DNA of 10,943 nt from Hyphochytrium catenoides. Its lineage: Eukaryota > Sar > Hyphochytriomycetes > Hyphochytriales > Hyphochytriaceae. The number at the start of each line of letters is the position of its first letter. The stretch's first letter is position 1. The notes beneath the pieces are model-generated. The model did not search any database. It saw only the letters and a program-made list of their open reading frames with translations, and was not told where the DNA came from. The position numbers were made by a program, and so were the translations under genes. This document shows positions 1-6,507 of this stretch, piece after piece. Location: the NCBI GenBank assembly GCA_900088475.1, contig FLMG01002760.1, positions 6,644-17,586 of the forward strand, written 5' to 3'.

Positions 1-780
1 GGAGAAGCAACAGCAAGGCAGGAAAGTCAAAAGAAGCCACGGAGCGACAGCTGACCAGGGAAAGGAACTTTCCACAAGTTCCTCATGACTCTTTCTCACC
101 CTCGCTCTCCACCTCTCTCTTCTCTTCAACGCCTCCATCTCGTGACCCAGATCCCAACAGGAACTCCAGCATGAGAGAACGCCACCTGTTGTGTGGTTGG
201 AGTTGTCAAATATCTTGCCAAATAACGACTCAAACCCTATTCTTAGCAGACTGCAAATTATGACTGTAAATTGACATTTGACTTCTATTGTTTACAGCTC
301 TCCTGCTATAATATATACGGAGTATAAAAAGATTGGGCTTACCTTTTGTGTGGACCATGTGAATTATACGTTATTGACACCTTGCAGGTCAGGCAGGTGG
401 GTAGGATATACTGCCCAATCAGGACGAAGGACGGGTGCGTGGTGGCATCTGGTTGGTCGATTGGCCATTGAGAGGAAGGAAGCATAGAGCGATACATGAG
501 CTGATACATGTCGTTGTTGTTAGCGCTGTTAGGCCGATTCATCGTGTAGGACGTCGTACTCAAGACAAAAGTATTCGAGACAGAAAATGAAGAATAAGGG
601 CTCGCTCGGGCTCTAACAACCTTACAGTTTTTCCAAGTCCTGCTGGCTTGTCCTTTAATTCTAGTTCTTTATCATTGCTAGAAATGTGGCCTTTCATTAA
701 CGAGCAATGACCAAGGAGTTGACTAATTGCTTGTACTGTAGGTTGTTCATTCCTTGTTTTTTATTATTGTCTATTATCTA
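1..780. other. Left end without a convincing gene
   Basis: No ATG-started frame of note is present. Items seen are the stem-loop at 63-83, acceptor-like sites ending at 297 (TTGTTTACAG) and 387 (CACCTTGCAG), a TATAAAAA at 323-330 next to TATAATATATA, and CCAAT motifs in opposite orientations at 415-419 (plus) and 460-464 (minus). Together these could belong to a promoter or to intronic DNA of a gene that begins outside the window; I cannot decide. Confidence 0.4.
63..83. other. Perfect 8-bp stem-loop
   Basis: AGGAACTT, a 5-base loop TCCAC, then AAGTTCCT. It also contains GAACTTTC, matching the GAAnnTTC core of heat-shock elements. One or two such inverted repeats are expected by chance in a window this size, so function is not implied. 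Confidence 0.4.
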
Positions 781-781
781 G
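722..781 (+). other. Candidate splice acceptor region ending at 781
   Basis: ACTAAT at 723-728 resembles a branch point. A T-rich tract follows and ends in CTATTATCTAG at 781. In the frame read through 782-1087 the TAG of this acceptor is the last stop before the open stretch, as expected at an intron-exon border. No convincing donor was found upstream in 1-720, which leaves the 5' side unresolved. Confidence 0.22.
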
Positions 782-852
782 GTTCATGAAGAACAACGCC
801 ACTTTGCTCCGCGGAAGAGGGACAACTGGGTGGCCGCTGTTGTTGTCCATGT

Positions 853-1255
853 ATGCTTTGTGATGAACATGTTCATGATGACGACAACAAGGCAGGCAGC
901 AGGCGACCTCTACATGTTTCCACCATTCTTTCTAAAAATAGCAAACAAAGGAGAAGCAGCAGCTGCTGCTGGGCTGCGCCCCGGGATGGGAGGAGCCGAG
1001 GGGTTTGCCCAACATCCTCTATCGTCATCATTATGCTCTTCCTGCTTCCGCCGACAACAACGACGTCAACTACTGCGGGGCGTTTGACTCGCTACGTCAA
1101 CCTTCATTCTTGCTGTCTGGTGGAAGTGAGTTGTCAGTAGTTATTAGTGGTATTAAAAGTATCTGTTGTTGATTATTTTTCTTCCTTCCTAGGTTTCGTC
1201 GTCATCTCAGTTTCTTGGATTCTTTTCCTTTTTATTGAAGGAGAAAAATAAATAG
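853..1255 (+). CDS. Weak two-exon gene model, join(853..1125,1193..1255), unrecognised product
   Basis: The frame from ATG 853 is open to 1125. If the candidate 67-base intron 1126-1192 is removed, it continues in phase for 20 codons to TAG at 1253-1255, giving about 111 residues. An AATAAA lies at 1247-1252, directly on the stop, with GT-rich sequence after it, as at a gene end. Without splicing the frame stops at 1138-1140. Against it: the ATG context is poor (T at -3), the product is Ser, Thr and Cys rich with no recognised domain, and a second frame (782-1087) is open over the same DNA, starting exactly at an upstream acceptor. Treat as a lead only. Confidence 0.13.
1126..1192 (+). other. 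Candidate short intron (GTGAGT ... CTTCCTTCCTAG)
   Basis: The left end is GTGAGTTG after GGTGGAA, a good donor. The right end is a textbook acceptor, with a pyrimidine tract running into CTTCCTTCCTAG. TTGAT about 25 bases before the AG could serve as branch point. The length of 67 bases is normal for compact eukaryotic introns, and its removal keeps the frame from ATG 853 open. Confidence 0.3.
1247..1252 (+). terminator. AATAAA poly(A)-signal-like hexamer
   Basis: AATAAA within AAAAATAAATAG, followed within 10-20 bases by GTTGGTGAGTAGCTGT, a GT-rich stretch like a downstream element. It would fit the end of the weak gene model at 853-1255, but the hexamer occurs by chance in AT-rich DNA. Confidence 0.2.
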
Positions 1256-1524
1256 TCCTCGTTGGTGAGTAGCTGTCTTCTTGCCCGCCACACTCTTCCC
1301 GATCCCTGCTGCTCTCCATTCTATATACTATGGGTGGGTGGGGACATAACAGTACGCTACTATGTATGCGCCACTGCCCTGCGTCTCATAGAAGAAGAAG
1401 AGGATTCATATTTTACCATCATTAAATATATCCTACTACTACTTTATTACTGACTTTAGAAGAGAACAGTATAGAACCCACGGGGGGAAAATGAAAAACA
1501 GTAACTAACTAGCTATCTGGAACT

Positions 1525-2076
1525 ATGGACTACTTACTGCTTACTACTCCTAGAGACCTACTACAACTACTACTCTCCCTAAACCAACCCGCCAAGGACT
1601 GCTCCAGGAACCTGCTGCAGGATTACTTCCTGGAGGGCTCGTGGGAGAGGAAGTCGTGCAGAGACCATCTGCACATTGGGCCGCTGGATATGAACAGATA
1701 TTCTGCCATAGATAGAATTGAAAAGGGAAGACAAAGAACCCCCCCCCCTTTCCACATCTACCATGTATTATCGCCCGGATCCAGTGAAGTAGAGTGCTAT
1801 GGACTTCCTCCGTTGCACCACCAAACGTTTCCCATACAAGCGGAACAAAGCCATATGCCTACTACTCTTCTTCTAGTACTACTAAGAATATATAAGAAAG
1901 TCAACACTAAACAACTATTCTTTCCTTCTTACTTACATTGGTTGTTATACATCTATGTACAGTTCATTACCGGGGGCGGAGGAGAAAAAAGCTCCTGCGG
2001 CACTGCTGCTGCTGCTCCTCCACCCCGCCGTTTTCAACCACTTTTCTCCGCCCAAAAAATGGATACTTTAGGTTGA
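1525..2076 (+). CDS. Unrecognised 183-codon ORF, doubtful
   Basis: An ATG in a good context (A at -3, G at +4) opens 183 codons, the second longest frame in the window. I recognise no domain. The start is Leu-rich (MDYLLLTTPRDLLQLLLSL), the middle is mixed with charged residues, residues about 133-149 could form one membrane segment, and the end is a Gly/Ala/Pro stretch arising from triplet repeats. It crosses a C10 homopolymer at 1739-1748, a frequent site of length errors, and lies among CTA and CTG triplet runs that lower stop-codon frequency. No promoter or poly(A) signal is clearly attached. A chance ORF is the likelier explanation. Confidence 0.17.
   Translation: MDYLLLTTPRDLLQLLLSLNQPAKDCSRNLLQDYFLEGSWERKSCRDHLHIGPLDMNRYSAIDRIEKGRQRTPPPFHIYHVLSPGSSEVECYGLPPLHHQTFPIQAEQSHMPTTLLLVLLRIYKKVNTKQLFFPSYLHWLLYIYVQFITGGGGEKSSCGTAAAAPPPRRFQPLFSAQKMDTLG
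1739..1748 (+). repeat. C10 homopolymer
   Basis: Ten consecutive C residues inside the ORF at 1525-2076, where they encode Pro codons. Homopolymers of this length vary in length and are prone to base-calling error, so the reading frame of that ORF is uncertain at this point. Confidence 0.95.
1974..2053. other. Imperfect inverted repeat, GGGCGGA ... TCCGCCC
   Basis: GGGCGGA at 1974-1980 pairs with TCCGCCC at 2047-2053. After a three-base bulge, GAAAA at 1984-1988 pairs with TTTTC at 2042-2046. That makes 12 pairs around a loop of about 53 bases holding (CTG)4. It lies in the last third of the doubtful ORF at 1525-2076. Confidence 0.35.
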
Positions 2077-3375
2077 TGGGGGGCGCTCTTCTTCGTTCTT
2101 GCTCTATTAAAAATTCTCTCTCGTCTCTCTAATAGTCTATTTATTTGTCATTGCCCCTCACATTCTTCTATTAATTGAATAAGATTCTTCTTCTCCTCCA
2201 TCCTTAACCCAGTCTGCGTTAACAAAGCTGAATAAGGGGAAGAGAGGAAGAGAGGAGCCGGACGAGAGTCTGTAGTTTGAGTCTATGATAAGGGCGGCAG
2301 CAGTGCCAAGGAAGAACCCTTGCTGCCTCGACAATTGTTGTCCTTCGCTTGATTGCCACTTTTATTAAGGTTTCTGTCGTCTTTCATAAACGCCAACCAT
2401 GATGACACTGGGGTCGCAGAAGGGGTTAAATAGGAATCATCAGCAATTCCGATGTATTTTGCCCCCAAACATTTACCACCGGGGCGTCCTACCCAACAAT
2501 CAACCAACTTAAGCATGCGTGGGGGTGTTTCATTACTACCCTATGACAAAGCAGCAACAGAAGGTGACGCATGGAAGCGGCCGTTGTTCAGAACATGAAT
2601 ATTCAAGGGCCATAGTACTTAGTGCTGGTCTTGAGAGCAAGATATTCAAGCACCACAAGATCCAATGTAGAGAAGAAAAGTTCTTCCTGTCAACTGTGGT
2701 CCCTTCGGCGGGGAGAAATGATTTACGCAGTCTCTTAATATGCACTTCAATCTATAGATGGGCCGGGATAGTCAAGGGTTTGATGTCTTTCCTAAATTTC
2801 TAGGTACATATGGAGCTTATACCTATCACTGAGTATAGCCAAACCTTCTAAAGCAGGCCATCAAACGAGAAGAAAGTGCAATAGTGGGGAGGATCTACGT
2901 ATATAGTGCCTTTCAGATATATTCATACAAAGAGTTTGCAAGAAAGGTCTTATTACAAGTCACCAAGTTGAATCTCGTCTCTCTTGCTAGCTTCTGTTTT
3001 GCTGACAGCAACAAGAGGGAAGAAGTTTCCTGTCGGTCTACTTGTGTCCAGGGATCAATTTAACTACCAAGTGGTGGCAAAAAGGGAACATAACTCACTA
3101 TAATTCTATATCGAGAACCAAAGGACAGGACAATGAGGAGTTTATTGACAAGTAGCAAGACATGTCATTAACACCGATTACAAATAACAGAACCGCCGAG
3201 GGCAGGAGCTGGGTGTCAACAAGCAGAAATAGCGAACAAACCACCAGGTATCGCGGTGCAGAGTGCCGAAAAGAAAACGACGTAATAGTAGTAGTCATCA
3301 TCCATCACATTAACAAAGGGATAAAGTAACACGAGAAGACGAATTCAGAAACCGCTGCGTAGCCCCACCATCGTC
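2077..3375. other. Long stretch without a supported gene
   Basis: It contains two ATG-started minus-strand frames: 77 codons at 2283-2516 (MLKLVDCWVGRPGGKC start, mixed composition) and 67 codons at 3098-3301 (a hydrophobic segment after a Thr/Ser-rich start). Neither has a good start context, a recognised domain, or an attached promoter. An 86-codon plus frame from ATG 2543 to 2803 is equally unremarkable. From about 2860 to 3300 the plus strand is purine-rich. Confidence 0.4.
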
Positions 3376-4013
3376 ACTACTTCTGTGCTATAAACTGCCA
3401 CATTTCGTCATCGTCACCACCATCATCGTCACCATGAGTACTATAAAATATCTCCCTACAATGATAAAAATACATTATATTAGTATCACGACGCACGCCT
3501 TGTTGTTGAGCTGCCCCTCCTCGGTCAACCACCACCATGGATGCAATGCTGTCAACAGCAAAGAATTGCAATAAATAATAGGGGCGGGAGATATGAACGA
3601 AACTGTCCATCATCCATCCAAAAACACCATCATGATACTATGGTGATTGTTATAATAACTCGCCACCATCCTCGTGGCTCCCGCCGCGCTCATCATCATT
3701 AATTATTATGGCAAGGGGAAAGTGACAAAATATTCAGGCAAAAACAGATATCAAGCTTAGAACGAGAATGTAGGGATTTATTTGATCAGAAGTAGTAGAA
3801 AGAATAGAATTACTCAGCGTATGCCGCAATAATAAGAAGTAGAGTAGAGTAGATATACTTTCTATATCACTACCTACGACAATGAAGGAGAGAAGGTGGT
3901 GGCTAGGTGCTTTATAATATATGGTGGTGGAAGTAAAAAAAAAGAAGTACTCCCGAACCAACGGCGGACGACCATCGATGATAATCATCATGCCATCATC
4001 TCATGGAGCAGCA

Positions 4014-4094
4014 AACAACAACAACAACAGCAGCAGGCTACTGCTAGCAGAATCATCATCATCAATCATCATCATCATCAATCACCATCATCTT
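4014..4094 (+). repeat. (AAC)5-(AGC) and (ATC)n compound microsatellite
   Basis: AAC repeated five times at 4014-4028 runs into AGC units to 4036. After a 15-base break come four ATC units (4052-4063), one extra A, five ATC units (4065-4079), another extra A, and a degenerate tail to 4094. The single A insertions shift the phase twice, so no one reading frame keeps a single amino-acid run. That argues against a selected protein tract. Confidence 0.93.
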
Positions 4095-4335
4095 CTGTCG
4101 GTTGTTGTACAAAGTAGTAGTGCTGATGGTTGCGTCCCTCCTACCGACGACGACCACCGCCAGCAGCAGCACTACTGTTGACCCACCACCACCAACACCA
4201 ACAACAACAATAGAGCCACCACCGACCTTGGTTGTTGTCCCATCATCACGAAGAGTAAAGGGGCCGCTCCTCGCCGCTGCTGCTGTATTATTATTATCTC
4301 CACCCTCCTCCTCCTTCCTCTGTACTGTGGGCGTG

Positions 4336-4355
4336 CCACCACCACCACCACCACC
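4336..4355 (+). repeat. (CCA)6 trinucleotide microsatellite
   Basis: Six perfect CCA units plus CC. It is the last element of the triplet cluster and is followed by TTTTCCGCACAAAAAG. Confidence 0.95.
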
Positions 4356-4898
4356 TTTTCCGCACAAAAAGAACCATGAAAACAAGAATACTGGACGTTA
4401 CAACGGCTCTTTTTCCCGCCACAGCGGAGGCGGATGGGACACATAAACTATTGGAGTTTATATGTAGCTCATCAGCGGCCCATCCATCTAGTGGTACTCA
4501 TTCCGCATACAGGTTGACGAATTTCTCTTTACTAGCCTCCACAGCGAACTGTTATCAGAAATAGTCTCACGTTCTGGCCTGCAGTAGCCCTTAGTTTCTC
4601 GTACAAAGCACCTTCCTTACGTTTATTTCTGTAGCTTTCCTCTCACTGCCACAAAAATTATCACCCTAACTCTGTCTCGTTCGTCTTTAGGCCTAATACT
4701 TATTCTTGGTGTCTCTTTCATATCTGTCTTGGTCAGTGTATCCACCATCCCAAACCCTGGTTATTTTCTCTCCCAGCCTCTCTGTCTCTCTGTCTCCACT
4801 CCTCACTCGCTCTCTGTCTATCCTCCTCTTGTCTCCTACTCCTATGTCATTCGCTTTTGGGCTTTTCTTCTTGGTCCCTTCCTTCTCAATCAGAGCTC

Positions 4899-4948
4899 CT
4901 CTCTCTCTCTCTATCTCTCTCACTCTCTCTCTCTCTCTCTCTCTCTCT
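4899..4948 (+). repeat. (CT)n dinucleotide microsatellite
   Basis: About 50 bases of CT repeat with two single-base interruptions near 4913 and 4922. The last stretch, 4923-4948, is 13 perfect CT units. Read on the minus strand it gives an artefactual Glu-Arg repeat frame at 4693-4965. It lies about 830 bases upstream of the TATA box. Confidence 0.95.
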
Positions 4949-5780
4949 TCCTCACAAGCTCCCACCTTTCATGTCACACCCTTCTCAAGCTCTACCTCCT
5001 CTCGCCCTAAAGCAGCCATAAAGCTGGCTGAGCTTGCGCATCTTTCTTTCTCTCCTTCCCCTGTCGCTTCTCTCTTCGTCGAATTTCCACAGCGGTGAAT
5101 CTCCCTCTCTCTCCTGGCCTCTTCCAGACTTTCTCCAAGCTCTCGCGCTCCTCGTCTCTCTTGCTCACACCGTCTGCTGCGAGTGCCACTGTTGTTGCTC
5201 GTCGCCCGCGCTCTTGCTATCATTATCGCCCTCTTCTGTCTTGCCTCTGCCTTCTGGTGGTGGCTCTACGCTCTCCGCCTTCCATTACCGCCTCTTCTCT
5301 CGATACATCCAGCTCTGTCGGCGCTTGCTGGCCACAAGAAGATCAGCGTGCCGGCAACTTCTCTCTCTTTGTGCTTTGTAATATCCACATCCCCACGCAA
5401 GTCTCTTGTCGCTGCTGCTGGTAGATAACAGGAGCTGTTCTGGGCCAAGCAGCCAGCGGCGCCAAGCCTTCTTCACTTGTTGTTATTGGGTCATCACCTC
5501 GGCTTTCTCTCTTATCATCACTCACCTTCTTCTGCACCTCCCGGCAGGCCAAACAATAGTCGTCTTCTATCTTCTCTTCTTCTCCCTCCTATTCTCCTCC
5601 CTCCACTCACTTCGTCTAATTAGTCGAAGGTACTGGCGAGCAGCGGCTTCAGTCTCACCATCTCTCATCTTCTCGCTCCTATCCTTTCTAGTCTTCTTGG
5701 GCTTCTTACTTCAGGTTTGGGCTTTGGCTCCTCCTGAGCAGCCCACAGTTCTTCTTCTCCACCTTCTTCTCTTTGCTGCT

Positions 5781-5789
5781 TATAAATAA
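5781..5789 (+). promoter_or_regulatory. TATA box, probable core promoter of the ARM-repeat gene
   Basis: TATAAATAA is a perfect match to the eukaryotic TATA consensus. It sits at the end of a long pyrimidine-rich stretch. About 30 bases downstream, near 5811, the base composition changes from CT-rich to mixed, which is where a transcription start would fall. A donor-type splice site follows 223 bases after the TATA box and the ARM coding region starts 717 bases after it, on the same strand. The placement is an inference; there is no transcript evidence. An AT-rich match by chance is possible, since TATAAATAA also contains AATAAA. Confidence 0.5.
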
Positions 5790-5810
5790 ATATCTTCCTC
5801 TCTTGCCTGA

Positions 5811-6003
5811 CGAAAGGGAGGATATGTGACCTGGGGGAGGGCCAAGACAACTCCCAACGAGAAAGAGATTTTCTACCGCTTCCAAGCCTTCACTTCCTAC
5901 TTCGCTCGCTTCTCCAGCACAGCTATTGAAGCTGCATCTTTTGCCCATCCACCGTGCGCACGTCGTCTGTGGAAGGGACGAAACAGATCTAGTGGTATCG
6001 AGG
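5811..6003 (+). other. Inferred noncoding first exon (5' leader) of the ARM-repeat gene
   Basis: This stretch lies between the expected start site about 30 bases after the TATA box and a strong splice donor. Its only ATG, at 5824-5826, is followed at once by TGA (ATGTGA), so it codes for nothing. The open frame through 5826-6032 has no usable ATG. The exon end reads CGAGG before GTAAGTA. Both ends are predictions from sequence signals only. Confidence 0.35.
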
Positions 6004-6411
6004 GTAAGTATAGACTCTGTCTCGAGGGCTAAAGGTGCCTCTCTTATCTTACCCTCTTCTTTCGCTTTTTGCTCTTTTGCTGTTCTTCTGCAAAAAGCTC
6101 ATATTCCGTTCTTTTCTTTATTAAATTAGCCAGGATCCATTGACCTTGCCTTTTCCTAGTCTCCTCGCCACCCATCTCTCGATTCCTCCTCTCCTTTTCT
6201 CTTATATGTCAGGCCTCCAATCCTCCTTGTTGTCCCCTTAGCCCCTTCTTTCTGACCCTGTCTCTCTCGGTGGACCATTTGGACTGGGTGAAATAATTCT
6301 GTGCTTGGGTTATCTTCACGTGGTACTACTGCTGCTAGTCCCTTCCTTATGAGTGCGGTACACATTGCACGACACTACGGGGAAGATGATTGTTAACGGC
6401 TCTTCTTACAG
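6004..6411 (+). other. Inferred leader intron, GTAAGTA donor to TTCTTACAG acceptor
   Basis: The donor GTAAGTA at 6004-6010 pairs almost perfectly with U1 snRNA. The region after it is pyrimidine-rich. The best acceptor is CTCTTCTTACAG ending at 6411, preceded at 6392-6396 by TTAAC, which fits a branch-point motif though it is close to the acceptor. An alternative acceptor is GTTCTTCAG ending at 6468. Splicing to 6411 would remove upstream ATGs at 6204, 6349 and 6386, which would otherwise stand before the main start. That makes an intron here more likely, but only transcripts can prove it. Confidence 0.4.
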
Positions 6412-6450
6412 TTGGATAAAGAGAACAAGGAGGGACGGAGCATTACAAAC

Positions 6451-6507
6451 ATGGCGGGCGTTCTTCAGATCACTAGGGTTGGTCTTTCTGAGGGGCAATG
6501 GCCCTAA
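6451..6507 (+). promoter_or_regulatory. Upstream ORF of 18 codons overlapping the main start codon
   Basis: An ATG at 6451 in a strong context (ACAAACATGG: A at -3, G at +4) opens a frame reading MAGVLQITRVGLSEGQWP and stops with TAA at 6505-6507. The stop lies 10 bases inside the main coding region, in another frame. If the acceptor at 6411 is used, this is the first productive AUG on the mRNA, so ribosomes would reach the main AUG only by leaky scanning. If the acceptor at 6468 is used, the uORF is removed. A third reading is that this is the true N-terminus and one base is missing or extra in the sequence between 6451 and 6507. Confidence 0.45.

Larger units (their letters stand above)
3376..4355. 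repeat. Cluster of interrupted trinucleotide microsatellites
   Basis: Nearly 1 kb in which short triplet runs follow one another: CGTCAT/CACCAT blocks at 3406-3435, (AAC)5 then AGC at 4014-4036, ATC blocks at 4052-4094, CGA at 4145-4153, CAGCAGCAG at 4160-4169, CCA and ACA runs at 4182-4211, CTG then ATT at 4273-4297, CTC near 4302-4315 and (CCA)6 at 4336-4355. Open frames on both strands across it (4102-4446 plus; 4062-4385 minus) have no ATG at their starts and give only homopolymer-like peptides. I read it as noncoding low-complexity DNA. Confidence 0.85.
4660..6260 (+). other. Long pyrimidine-rich upstream region (CT-skewed plus strand)
   Basis: For about 1.6 kb the plus strand is dominated by C and T, with runs such as TCTTCTCCCTCC and many CTCT blocks. 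Several open frames cross it (for example 4706-5098 and 5406-5789), but they lack ATG starts and consist of Ser, Leu, Pro and Phe, as expected from CT-rich DNA. Such tracts are common in promoters and leaders of plants and some algae (Y-patch or GA-type elements). It ends around the inferred leader intron of the ARM gene. Confidence 0.6.

Noticed and set aside
4062-4446. Gly/Val-rich minus frame and Thr/Pro-rich plus frame over 4062-4446
   Set aside because: Both begin at TTG codons and are direct translations of the triplet repeats. Single-base shifts between runs break any consistent protein tract.
4693-4965. Minus-strand frame encoding a long Glu-Arg repeat (90 codons)
   Set aside because: It is the translation of the (CT)n microsatellite, begins at a GTG and not an ATG, and has no support outside the repeat.
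5406-5789. 127-codon hydrophobic plus-strand frame resembling a multi-pass membrane protein
   Set aside because: It contains no ATG at all (it begins at TTG), its Leu/Phe/Ser content follows from the CT-rich DNA, and it ends inside the TATA box.
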